Assembly: GCA_013815465.1 (NCBI GenBank)
Contig: JACDGE010000004.1
Location: 21,425 to 85,424, forward strand
Origin: Alphaproteobacteria bacterium
GTDB lineage: Bacteria > Pseudomonadota > Alphaproteobacteria > UBA9655
Reading direction: 5' to 3'
Length of the DNA: 64,000 nucleotides
Under the pieces are notes generated by a model that worked only from the letters and a program-made list of their open reading frames with translations, was not told the DNA's origin and ran no database searches. Below, piece by piece: positions 18,955 through 27,122 of the stretch (its first letter is position 1; each line of letters starts with the position of its first letter). A program made the translations under genes and the position numbers.

Positions 18955-20469
18955 TTAATACCACTTTTCAAACAATGCCGGAACAATGTTTTCGATATCC
19001 CGAAAACTTTTGCATTCATACTTCTGTATAGCCGTTTTTAGCTTTTCTTTATCTAGTGTAAGCTCTATTTCTTCTTCATTTGCTAGCGTTTCAAAGAGTT
19101 CAGCTGCATAAGAAAAAAGCGCTTCTGGGAGTGGCATTGGAAATTTAATATGGCCAAAGCGGCTTTTTAGGTATTTTTCTTCAATGGGATTATTAGATGA
19201 AACTAAAACAAGCTTAGAAGGCACAGGTAATTTAATCCCTTCTCCTTCTACTCCTACACCAAAATAGGTTGTGGACAGTTTCGAAAAATCACCATTAAAA
19301 ACACGCTTTGCTGGCGCTTCATATTCTTTATCATTCAGCCAATTTGCTTCATCCATAGTCACAACTGATCCTCTCGTCCGTTGACGACACTGATTTCTGA
19401 GGACCTTTAGAAAAGCTCCAGGATGTGTATCCCCGCCTTCAAGTTCAGCTGCAGAGGTGATGATCAACGGCTCATAGGAAACACTCATCGGAAGAAGCGC
19501 CTGAATCCAATCAACAAGTTGTTTTGCAAAATGTGTTTTTCCAATGCCTCCCTCTCCATAAAGAAAAAGGGGTTTTGGCTGGGTTCCTTTCCCCATAAGG
19601 CTTTTAACAAACAATCTGATATTTGCCTTAAGCAGTGAAAGGGAAAGATCATCCTCTTCAAAGGGCTGATATTTTTTGAAAAATTGATCAACTTTACTTA
19701 TAATACCTTGTTTTATTCTTCTCTCTATAAGATCTTTCTTTAAGATCCCTTTATCAAGAGGGAGGTCGTTATTGTCTTCATCCCTAAGGTAAAGAGAAGG
19801 TTTGGGTTCATATATTGTTAATCCTAAAGTAAAAGAGAGAAAATCTAAGGCACGCTTCTCTTCAAAAGGATTTTGGCGAGCCACCATCAACTTTTCAATA
19901 ATAACAGGCCACAAAGGATTGGGGATAAAGCACTGCTTTTGAACATATTCTTTTTCAAGATCATCTACAGGGTGCGTTGGTTTTTTATAAAGATTATACC
20001 CCGCACGAACCCCATCCATCAAATAATAAAGCCCGCTAAGAATAGAAATGCTACCGCCATAAGAATCAGGGCCGAGTAGATAAGTAGTGGCTCCTCCCAT
20101 CAACACCACTAATGCACCGGCTTCATATGCCGGTCGTAAAATTGTATGTCTTCGCACAGCAGCTAGATGTGCAAGACATTCAGCTTTGTAAGCTTTTAGG
20201 CTCTCTTCATCTTCCTCTGACAATAGTTGTATGCTTTGAATCTCTTGCTTTTCCTCTTTATCTGACGGGGGATCAATGTTGTGCGAGCACCCCATTTTCT
20301 CTATAAGAGGACGGTATTTTTTCTGAATTATCTTCAGATTGCTTCCCTCGTTATAATCTAAGTTCCCAGGAGGGTTGCCTTGAGAGGAACCGCCTTCACC
20401 GCCAGCAAAGGCTCCCCAACAGATGGTATTGACACAAACAACCAAGAACAACTTTTTCATCACATTCAT
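18955..20469 (-). CDS. Exported or membrane-anchored AAA+ ATPase, unknown function
   Basis: The 504-residue protein begins with a signal peptide-like leader (KKLFLVVCVNTICWGAFAGG). A hydrophobic pair lies at about 113-133 and 140-160. The C-terminal half is an AAA+ module: Walker A GEGGIGKT (305-312), Walker B VVTMDEAN (369-376), sensor 1 SSNNP (424-428) and a candidate Arg finger in KSRFGHIKF (about 435-443). The order resembles helicase-loader or viral superfamily-3-like modules rather than ClpX or FtsH. AAA+ proteins normally act in the cytoplasm where ATP is available, so an N-terminal leader is odd. If the leader is a signal anchor, the ATPase could remain cytoplasmic. The gene is isolated among relics. 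Confidence 0.7.
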   Translation of the reverse strand: MNVMKKLFLVVCVNTICWGAFAGGEGGSSQGNPPGNLDYNEGSNLKIIQKKYRPLIEKMGCSHNIDPPSDKEEKQEIQSIQLLSEEDEESLKAYKAECLAHLAAVRRHTILRPAYEAGALVVLMGGATTYLLGPDSYGGSISILSGLYYLMDGVRAGYNLYKKPTHPVDDLEKEYVQKQCFIPNPLWPVIIEKLMVARQNPFEEKRALDFLSFTLGLTIYEPKPSLYLRDEDNNDLPLDKGILKKDLIERRIKQGIISKVDQFFKKYQPFEEDDLSLSLLKANIRLFVKSLMGKGTQPKPLFLYGEGGIGKTHFAKQLVDWIQALLPMSVSYEPLIITSAAELEGGDTHPGAFLKVLRNQCRQRTRGSVVTMDEANWLNDKEYEAPAKRVFNGDFSKLSTTYFGVGVEGEGIKLPVPSKLVLVSSNNPIEEKYLKSRFGHIKFPMPLPEALFSYAAELFETLANEEEIELTLDKEKLKTAIQKYECKSFRDIENIVPALFEKWY

Positions 20470-21042
20470 AATAAAAACCTCGAATAATTAAAATAATTGT
20501 AGATATTATTTTTACTTTATAAGTTTTTCAATTAAAAACTAGCGTTGATTGATAATAAAAAGCAAAATGGGGGGAATTTGCCGTATCGCCAGGACTTGCG
20601 CCTGTGCTCGGAGGCTATCTGACTTACCACAATGGTTGGCAAGTCGTTGATCGATTGGACCTTATGCAACAATTAGGGCGTCAGGTGAACCCAACTCAAA
20701 AATGAGGAGTCTCAAATAATTTAGGAAAGAGATGCAAAAAAAGAGCCTCCAATGATCTAATACAAATAAATTATCTTTGGTTATAAAATCTTTCTTCTCC
20801 TCAATTCTCCTTTCTTATTGGCAGCAACATTCTTTCCTATCAACCCATATCCTATGCATGATAACGGCTAATTTCCTCGCAACTGCAACTGCTGCTTTTT
20901 TAAAACCTTTTTCTTGGCAATTCACAATTCCCAAATTTTTAATTTATAAAAAGATGATGATATAAGTGAAGTATTATGAGGGGGAAAGAAGTAAAAGGTA
21001 AGGTAAACTGTTTATTAGGGCTCTTGGGGCATAAGACGCTCT
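20470..21042. other. 570-bp intergenic region with an MFS gene relic
   Basis: Apart from the MFS fragment listed separately (20580-20705) I see no gene. The part from 20710 to 21042 is AT-rich; a 62-codon frame at 20777-20965 has no ribosome-binding site or family resemblance. The 20470-20560 stretch should hold the promoter of the AAA+ gene. Confidence 0.5.
20580..20705 (+). pseudogene. Relic of an MFS drug-efflux permease
   Basis: About 42 codons read AVSPGLAPVLGGYLTYHNGW, matching the TM5 antiporter motif C (GxxxGPxxGG) of drug:H+ antiporters, then switch to an unrelated tail (VDRLDLMQQLGRQVNP) and a TGA stop. Nothing upstream is homologous in frame. It is best read as a short remnant joining two non-adjacent parts of a deleted gene. 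Confidence 0.55.
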
Positions 21043-22218
21043 TTAAAATAATTTCTTAAACCATCCCTCCTTTTTTTCAGCTTTACGGGTTCCAAGGATG
21101 TCCAACATAATTTCTCTTATGGATTCCGCAAGTGGATTGTTTGTGTTCTCCATTGTTTTACCCTGGTTCAGAAATTCCAAGGGAAGCAAATTATTATAAA
21201 GAATAGTATGGTTAATTTTATTCTTTAGGTTCTTTTCAAATTCCTCAAGACCTAATTCGCTTTTTTTATACTGACCGCTTTTGTTCATTACAATAATAGA
21301 CCGGTCCACCCCACCTTCTAAGTTGAGATAATGGGTAAGCCGTCCTGCATCTCTCAAATTCGCAACGGAAGGCTCCGTTATCAGAAGCATAATATTTGCT
21401 TTAAGAAGCATTGTACTTATAAATTCATTAAAATAATGAGGGATGTCCACAATGACATAATGGAATTGTTTTGAAAGATAAGTCAGGAGCTCCTCTAAAC
21501 CTTCAATTTTGTATTGTATTTTTTCTTGCAAGGGTTCTTCTGAACTCAAAAGAAAAAGCCGCTGATTAACAGGAACCAATAATCTATCTATAAAGACCTG
21601 ATCAATGCGGCCTGGACTTTCAAAGACCTCTCTAAGGCCAAAGCTTGGTTTCAAATCGAAATTTAAGGAAAGCGTCCCAAAGTAGAGATCTAGATCAATG
21701 AGAACAACTCTACGTAACTTTTCCATGGAAAGCATAGCTGCAAGATTTGATGCAATAAAAGTCGCTCCTACTCCTCCTCGTGATCCCATACAAGCAATTA
21801 TCTTACCTGACTTGGTGGACTTACCCTCTACTTGGGCCTTGCCTGAGAGCATCGATTGTAAGGTGCGTTCCAAAATTTCAGAAAATAATGGAGTTAGTAA
21901 GTATTCATAAATACCAATTTTGTTTAAGTCCCTATAGAGACTCACTTCATTTTTTTGACCAACAGCTATTATGTTAATATTTGGGCTACAAACCTCTAAT
22001 AATTGGGCCATATCTGATATAGGTAGTTCAGATTTGGAAATATCCACTATTAAGAAAGCAGGCGATTTTTTCTCTCTATATAGATCAATTGCTTGGCTTA
22101 TCCCACCAGCTTTAATTTCATAGTTCTTCAGACCTAGTTGCTTGGCTACGTTATTGAGGACCTCTATATCATCAGAGCTTTCAATAAAAGCGGAAAAAAC
22201 TTCTTGATTCGCTGCCAT
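21043..22218 (-). CDS. cpaE: Tad pilus assembly ATPase CpaE/TadZ
   Basis: The 391-residue protein has an N-terminal receiver-like domain (about 1-130, with LIVDISKSELP and IYEYLLTPL) and a C-terminal MinD/ParA-like ATPase (about 140-370). The deviant Walker A is GSRGGVGATFIASNLA and the second ATPase motif VVLIDLDLYFGTL. CpaE/TadZ places the pilus machine at the cell pole. It is the last gene of the tadD-cpaA-cpaB-cpaC-cpaD-cpaE operon, beginning 3 bp after cpaD. The usual next genes, cpaF and tadBC, do not follow. Confidence 0.93.
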   Translation of the reverse strand: MAANQEVFSAFIESSDDIEVLNNVAKQLGLKNYEIKAGGISQAIDLYREKKSPAFLIVDISKSELPISDMAQLLEVCSPNINIIAVGQKNEVSLYRDLNKIGIYEYLLTPLFSEILERTLQSMLSGKAQVEGKSTKSGKIIACMGSRGGVGATFIASNLAAMLSMEKLRRVVLIDLDLYFGTLSLNFDLKPSFGLREVFESPGRIDQVFIDRLLVPVNQRLFLLSSEEPLQEKIQYKIEGLEELLTYLSKQFHYVIVDIPHYFNEFISTMLLKANIMLLITEPSVANLRDAGRLTHYLNLEGGVDRSIIVMNKSGQYKKSELGLEEFEKNLKNKINHTILYNNLLPLEFLNQGKTMENTNNPLAESIREIMLDILGTRKAEKKEGWFKKLF

Positions 22219-22221
22219 TAA

Positions 22222-22983
22222 CTAATAACTGCCTCCTGAAGGTGCTGCCGTAGCACCTGCCCCTGCCCCAACTACTGGATTCTGCATGGTTGTTGTCGTG
22301 ACTTGAGCAATGGCTTTGACCTTATCATGTTCATACCGGTTTACACCTGCAGCCATAACTGTTCCGTCGTAGGCATCTCTCTGGCGCCCTCTCAAAAGAT
22401 CTAGAGGATTCGCGACCATGTGGCCAAGATTCACTTCTGTAGAGCATCCATGGTTACTCGGGCTATAGGCTTGAGAAGCATCCCCAATTTGTTTGGAAAA
22501 ATTTGAACATGAAGGCGTAATCACAACAAAACGCTCAACAATAACGACAACCACAGATCCCCTCGCATGATCTTTTTGGTGACGTGGCTTGTTATGACAG
22601 TTTTTGTGCTTATCATAATGATGTTCACTATACTGCTCTTCAACGTGGTCATAATTACGATTGAGAAGGTCAGAAGGCACACCAAATCTTAGAAGTTCTC
22701 GCTCAATATCCATGAGCCTTTTATCCGAGTGTCCCCCATATTCTTCCAAGGTGATTCGAACGGCATAGGGACTGGAAATTGTGTTCTTCAAAAATTCAAT
22801 GAATTTTCCTTTTTCCAAGGAGTTCATCCCCTCGCCATGTGCTGGCACGGGAAGGGTATATTTAAATACGGCACGATCAACCCTATTTTCTTTCGGACTT
22901 TCTGCTGGTGTCCATTCAGCAACCTCTGGGGTACAACCTGAAAGTAAGGCTATTCCTAAGACACAGATTTTACTTATTTTCAT
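22222..22983 (-). CDS. cpaD: Pilus assembly lipoprotein CpaD
   Basis: The frame is open from 23046 but the ATG at 22983 follows AAGGTGAAGAAA and gives a lipoprotein signal (KICVLGIALLSGC, lipobox LSGC), so I prefer it (253 residues). CpaD is an outer-membrane lipoprotein of the Tad secretion pore. Supporting segments are YAVRITLEEYGGHSDKRLM, FGVPSDLL, VVIVERFVVITPSCSNFSKQ, and the C-terminal SNHGCSTEVNLGHMVANP typical of CpaD. Unusual is a His/Lys-rich insertion (EEQYSEHHYDKHKNCHNKPR). The upstream longer frame overlaps the cpaC end. Confidence 0.9.
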   Translation of the reverse strand: MKISKICVLGIALLSGCTPEVAEWTPAESPKENRVDRAVFKYTLPVPAHGEGMNSLEKGKFIEFLKNTISSPYAVRITLEEYGGHSDKRLMDIERELLRFGVPSDLLNRNYDHVEEQYSEHHYDKHKNCHNKPRHQKDHARGSVVVVIVERFVVITPSCSNFSKQIGDASQAYSPSNHGCSTEVNLGHMVANPLDLLRGRQRDAYDGTVMAAGVNRYEHDKVKAIAQVTTTTMQNPVVGAGAGATAAPSGGSY

Positions 22984-23017
22984 TTTCTTCACCTTACAGT
23001 TTTTTATTGTTGTCATT

Positions 23018-24520
23018 TTACTCAATGCTAAAGCCTGCGGGTCCAATCAAGCGGATCCCCCCCGGACCAAATGCAGGTGCCTTACCTTTTTGAACACCTT
23101 GTTTGATGAGACGTCTTTCAAAAATCATCTCAACAAAAGTTGCAAACTGCATGTTGTCCGTTGGCAACGACATTTCCTTTCCGGCCGCAGGTTCTACAAG
23201 ATAAGGCGTAATAAGGATAACAAGTTCTGAATCGCCTCGTTGGAATTGATTCGATCGAAACAATGGTCCTAATACGGGCAGGTCTCCAAGTCCAGGAATA
23301 GCACCAATACTAGAGCGAGAGGTATTCAAGAGCAAACCAGCAATGGCGAATGTTTGACCACTGGCCAGTTCTACGGTTGTTTCCGCCCATCTCGTTAAAA
23401 TTCCGGGGACAACAATATCATTTAATTTAATGCCATTGTTTGGATCCAATTCACTGACCTCTGGGCGAACCCTCATGCTAATTAAACGGCCATCGAGAAC
23501 GGTTGGGGTAAAGGCCAAACTCACACCATACTGTTTGAACTCAATCGTAATATTTCCCAGCTGTTGGGGGACAGGATAGGGGAATTCTCCACCTGCAAGA
23601 AAGCTAGCTGTTTCTCCTGAAATCGCCATCAAATTCGGCTCCGCTAAAATCGTAACGAGCCCTTCCTGAGACAACATATCGAAAACTGAGTTAATATCAG
23701 AATGCTTATTTAAAAAGTTGATCCCAATTGAATCAACAGGATCGTTGACGCCGCGTATTAATTCAGAGGTAGGTTTTAAAGTCAAGACACTTGGAGCGCT
23801 CGTTCCAGGAGGAATAGGGAAGATAGGATCCCCCCCCGTGATAGGTGACCTTCCGGTGATGGCCCCAAAGTTGAAATTTCCAATATTAGCAAATGCAGTC
23901 TGCCAGTTGATAGAAAATTTATTCAACACACCTCTTGCCACTTCAGCAATCTTAACCCGAAGACTCACCTGCACGGGGGATTTAATAGCCAAGCGGTTAA
24001 TAATGGTTTGCTCTGAGGACTTCCCTCCTTTATCCCCTGATTTATCCGTGCCTTTCGCTACAAACTTATCAGCAATAAGTCGTATTTCTTCTGCCGTTTT
24101 GGGAGAGTCAACCTGCCCCTCTAAGATAATGGCTCCTGGAATAGACTGAATCTCTACAAGCCCATAGGGATCAAAGGGCGCAATCATTTTCTTCAATTGA
24201 GAAATATCGTAAGTCACATAGATTTCAGTCTTTAAAATCTCTTTTCCTTTTGAATTTACCGCAAAAAGCTTCGTTTTACCCGGTGCCCTACCATACACAT
24301 AGGCTGTATGGGGACTGGTGAGTTGAACATCAGCGATTTCGGGATTTGCAATAAAAATCTCTGCTACGTCCTTATCAAAGTGGAGAATTTCCGCATCATT
24401 GATCTCCAGATGTATGTTTTTAGCCATTGCAAGCGATGCAAAACCCATCATAAAGCCGCATACGCATAAGCTTGCGAATAAAGTTAAAAAACGCTCTTTC
24501 CAGATTTTTTGATTATTCAT
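23018..24520 (-). CDS. cpaC: Tad pilus outer-membrane secretin CpaC
   Basis: From the ATG at 24520 (ribosome-binding site GGAAAGAG, 6 bp away) the protein has 500 residues; the frame extends 22 codons further but without a better signal. A Sec signal peptide ends near SLAMAKN. The N-terminal pilus/BON-like domain contains VAEIFIANPEIADVQL and YVYGRAPGKTKLFAV. The C-terminal secretin domain contains LAEPNLMAISGETASFLAGG, VSLAFTPTVLDG and IAGLLLNTSRSSIGAIPGLG. It forms the outer-membrane channel for the Flp pilus. Confidence 0.95.
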   Translation of the reverse strand: MNNQKIWKERFLTLFASLCVCGFMMGFASLAMAKNIHLEINDAEILHFDKDVAEIFIANPEIADVQLTSPHTAYVYGRAPGKTKLFAVNSKGKEILKTEIYVTYDISQLKKMIAPFDPYGLVEIQSIPGAIILEGQVDSPKTAEEIRLIADKFVAKGTDKSGDKGGKSSEQTIINRLAIKSPVQVSLRVKIAEVARGVLNKFSINWQTAFANIGNFNFGAITGRSPITGGDPIFPIPPGTSAPSVLTLKPTSELIRGVNDPVDSIGINFLNKHSDINSVFDMLSQEGLVTILAEPNLMAISGETASFLAGGEFPYPVPQQLGNITIEFKQYGVSLAFTPTVLDGRLISMRVRPEVSELDPNNGIKLNDIVVPGILTRWAETTVELASGQTFAIAGLLLNTSRSSIGAIPGLGDLPVLGPLFRSNQFQRGDSELVILITPYLVEPAAGKEMSLPTDNMQFATFVEMIFERRLIKQGVQKGKAPAFGPGGIRLIGPAGFSIE

Positions 24521-24588
24521 TTTGGTCTCTTTCCTTGCGTGTGCTCTTGTTTTCAATTGATGCGTTAACCGAGGGTCTAAAGACATTC

Positions 24589-25392
24589 TTATTTCTCCTT
24601 AAACTGTATTTCGCTTTTTTCTTTTCCACGCATGAGGATGATTTTTCTATCTTCAGCTTTTTTTACAGCAGGGGATTTTGCTTGAACTTCTGCTCCTTCT
24701 CCTGCCGGGTCTCCTGCTTCCATACTGTGTAAGCTGAGCGATATTACTCCCTCTTTTACTGCAGCCATTAAAATATCTGCTTCTTCAGGCTTCATTTCCA
24801 GAGTTGCAACATGTGGAGGCGTTTTTGGTGTTTCGTTTGGCGGGGAAAGCGCTGTATCAAAAGCAAGAACTTTAATATTCTTTAAAATCGTTTTACTCTT
24901 TCCAACCTGTAAAGGACCTTCTGGGACCGTCGTTGACAAAATTACGTCTACAAAATCTCCAGGATAGATAAGTCCACTACCAGAAGAAGAAGCTGTCACA
25001 TCTATGGATACGGCCCTTTTACCAGGGGTTATAATAGCAGCGAGCAGACCTTTATCACCTCTCTTCACCAGTTCTTCTCTAACAATGGGATTTCCCTTGT
25101 GGATAGTAGATCGAACAATTGAACCCATAAATTCTTCTATTTTAGCGGATTCTTCGGTCATATCACTGGGAGTTATAGCCGTTGCGGGCCATTCCTGCCA
25201 TGTTAAATCACCTGCTTTAACCGTATCTCCCACAGAAAGGGTTTTCGCTGCCACCAGGACTTTCGTGATTTTTTTTTCTTGCGCGATTTCTGGGGGCTTT
25301 TCTTCTTTGGTGAGAAAAATTCTTGTTAGAAAGGCAACGCCAACCGCTAAGAAAAGCGCCAAAATCAACCCTATAATATCCCTTAATCTCAT
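24589..25392 (-). CDS. cpaB: Flp pilus assembly protein CpaB/RcpC
   Basis: The 267-residue protein has an N-terminal membrane anchor (IIGLILALFLAVGVAFLTRI) and a SAF domain (VLVAAKTLSVGDTVKAGDL, about 45-64), followed by the CpaB-specific region with RAVSIDVTASSSGSGLIYPG and GDFVDVILS. CpaB is a periplasmic partner of the secretin, possibly tethering it to peptidoglycan. It lies between cpaA and cpaC with short gaps and no separate promoter apparent. Confidence 0.93.
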   Translation of the reverse strand: MRLRDIIGLILALFLAVGVAFLTRIFLTKEEKPPEIAQEKKITKVLVAAKTLSVGDTVKAGDLTWQEWPATAITPSDMTEESAKIEEFMGSIVRSTIHKGNPIVREELVKRGDKGLLAAIITPGKRAVSIDVTASSSGSGLIYPGDFVDVILSTTVPEGPLQVGKSKTILKNIKVLAFDTALSPPNETPKTPPHVATLEMKPEEADILMAAVKEGVISLSLHSMEAGDPAGEGAEVQAKSPAVKKAEDRKIILMRGKEKSEIQFKEK

Positions 25393-25407
25393 CCCTGAAT
25401 CCTCTTT

Positions 25408-25968
25408 TTATAAATGTGTTATTGGACTAATTATCAACATGATAATGGATCCCGCTGCAATTGCAATTCCGTAAGGAACCATACGTGAACCTATATTTTC
25501 ACGCTTTCCTTTTTCAGGACCCGTACCACTACCTATCCATACGTTTTGTAACTTAGGATAGTTTTCCTCTGTTTTTTGAATTTTCAGCCAAATCCGATCA
25601 GATAAATGACCAATATGATCCTTGAATACCAAATATAAGACAGCTAAAATCCCTCCCGCTAAAGAGATAAGAAAGAGGAGGGGCACGATCCCATGAACGC
25701 CAAACCATAAAGAAGTTACCGCTATATACTTTGCATCTCCTGCTCCTATTACTTTTAGCGCATATAGACAATATCCTACAGCCATTGTAACTGCAAAAAC
25801 GAGAAGTGCGCTTAGAATAGCATGACTATCTAAATAAATAGGGGCAAAAAATGCATAAAGAACAACCAGCACGCCCAAAAAAAGATTAGGAATACGGTAG
25901 AAACTAAAATCATAAACTCCAATGAGGATATGTATAATAATAAGTAAAGAAATAATTATAAAAAACAT
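25408..25968 (-). CDS. cpaA: Prepilin peptidase CpaA/TadV (A24 family)
   Basis: The 186-residue protein has about five to six membrane helices. The two catalytic aspartates of type IV prepilin peptidases are seen in GVYDFSFYRIPN (about residue 20) and VIGAGDAKYIAV (about residue 78). It cleaves leaders of Flp pilin and of TadE/TadF pseudopilins. There is an extended C-terminal loop plus a last helix (about 130-186). No Flp pilin gene is visible in the window, so the substrate genes lie elsewhere. Confidence 0.92.
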   Translation of the reverse strand: MFFIIISLLIIIHILIGVYDFSFYRIPNLFLGVLVVLYAFFAPIYLDSHAILSALLVFAVTMAVGYCLYALKVIGAGDAKYIAVTSLWFGVHGIVPLLFLISLAGGILAVLYLVFKDHIGHLSDRIWLKIQKTEENYPKLQNVWIGSGTGPEKGKRENIGSRMVPYGIAIAAGSIIMLIISPITHL

Positions 25969-25978
25969 TTTATCCCTA

Positions 25979-26818
25979 CTAGTTTTTATTTCTATCTTGC
26001 CAATTACGGTTTTCGTTTAAAGGTCCTTCATGATTTTTAGGAATTAGACCTGCATATTCTGCTGTTTCTTGAACAGCTTCCATATAAGTAATATTATTTC
26101 GAACCCAATCACTGGAAAGGTCGACTGTACCAATATTTCTCGCCATTTTCATGTCGCCCGCAAGCCCGTATGCGAGGGAAAGATTTTGTCTAACCCTTGG
26201 AGTTACTTGAGGAGATCGAGAAAGGCGTTCCAAAATATGGATAGCTTCAGCTGTATTTCCGTCAAGTGCCATGGATAGACCTAAGTTGCTTTCATATGAA
26301 ATATTATTCGGGCACTGTTCCATTGCTGCTCGATAATTAGCTTGAGCCCCTCTATGATCTCCTATCATATCAAGAGCAATTGCATATCCATTCAGAGCCT
26401 TAGCAAGAGATGGATTCAACTTGAGAGCCGTGGAAAAAGTCTGGATAGCGTTTTCAGGCTGGTCAATTGTTAGATAGAGCGCTCCCAACCCTGCGTAGGC
26501 CTCAGCAGATCTTGGATAGAGAGAGATTGCTTTATCAAAAGTATTTTTTGATTCTTCAATTGCGTTGGCATCCAAAAGAGACATTCCTAAGCCTATATAG
26601 GCTTTTTCGCAATTAACACACTCTTTGATGATGTCTCTGTAATCATGAATAGCTTGAGGAAGATCTCCACGGGCACGCGCTATTTCCGCGGCTTTAAGCT
26701 TAGGATGGTCTTCAAATGGAGGAGTGACTAGGTCAGAGTTTAGAAAGGCAAAGTCATTAGCGCACCCGCTTAGAATAACCATACAGCTTGCCATGCAGAA
26801 TAATTTCCAAGAATTCAT
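25979..26818 (-). CDS. tadD: TPR lipoprotein TadD
   Basis: The 279-residue protein has a lipoprotein signal (MASCMVILSGC) and about five tetratricopeptide repeats from residue 40 (AKAYIGLGMSLLDANAIEES-like, then AEAYAGLGALYLTIDQPENA, then LAKALNGYAIALDMIGDHRG). TadD is the periplasmic pilotin-like factor of Tad pili. The C-terminal LSLAYGLAGDMKMARNIG matches the TadD end. It is the first gene of the minus-strand pilus operon, so the operon promoter should lie in 26819-27122. Confidence 0.9.
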   Translation of the reverse strand: MNSWKLFCMASCMVILSGCANDFAFLNSDLVTPPFEDHPKLKAAEIARARGDLPQAIHDYRDIIKECVNCEKAYIGLGMSLLDANAIEESKNTFDKAISLYPRSAEAYAGLGALYLTIDQPENAIQTFSTALKLNPSLAKALNGYAIALDMIGDHRGAQANYRAAMEQCPNNISYESNLGLSMALDGNTAEAIHILERLSRSPQVTPRVRQNLSLAYGLAGDMKMARNIGTVDLSSDWVRNNITYMEAVQETAEYAGLIPKNHEGPLNENRNWQDRNKN

Positions 26819-27122
26819 ACCTTAATTTCCCCATTAAGCAGTTTTTTAATTGTCAGAAATTTAGCACAAATTTTACCTTTGTCATTCTATATAATGTTTC
26901 TCCCTGTTGAATTTTTTAAACAGTGACCCTAATGTCACATCACATCATTTTTTTGTGACGTAATTTTATACCTCTACGACATTCTGACAACTTATTTTGT
27001 TTCCCTCAAAGTCACGCAGAGGTATTCACGTTTAATGGGTATCAAAGGAATAAAAATCGCTGGACAATCGGATAACATCTGTGGGAAAGGTTTATATGTT
27101 TAAGTATTTCCCCTAAGGTCAT
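26819..27122. promoter_or_regulatory. Divergent promoter region between tadD and an MFS gene
   Basis: This 304-bp AT-rich spacer separates two divergently transcribed units. It contains a 7-bp inverted repeat, TACCTCT (26969-26975) and AGAGGTA (27018-27024), and two GTGAC/GTCAC half-sites nearby, which could be operator elements. No convincing sigma-70 pair was identified, so the assignment as regulatory rests on position. Confidence 0.4.

Noticed and set aside
20777-20965. 62-codon frame in the AAA+/cpaE spacer
   Set aside because: No ribosome-binding site, no family resemblance, AT-rich chance frame.
22781-23230. 149-codon plus-strand frame across the cpaD/cpaC junction
   Set aside because: Opposite two well-supported pilus genes and a good cpaD ribosome-binding site.
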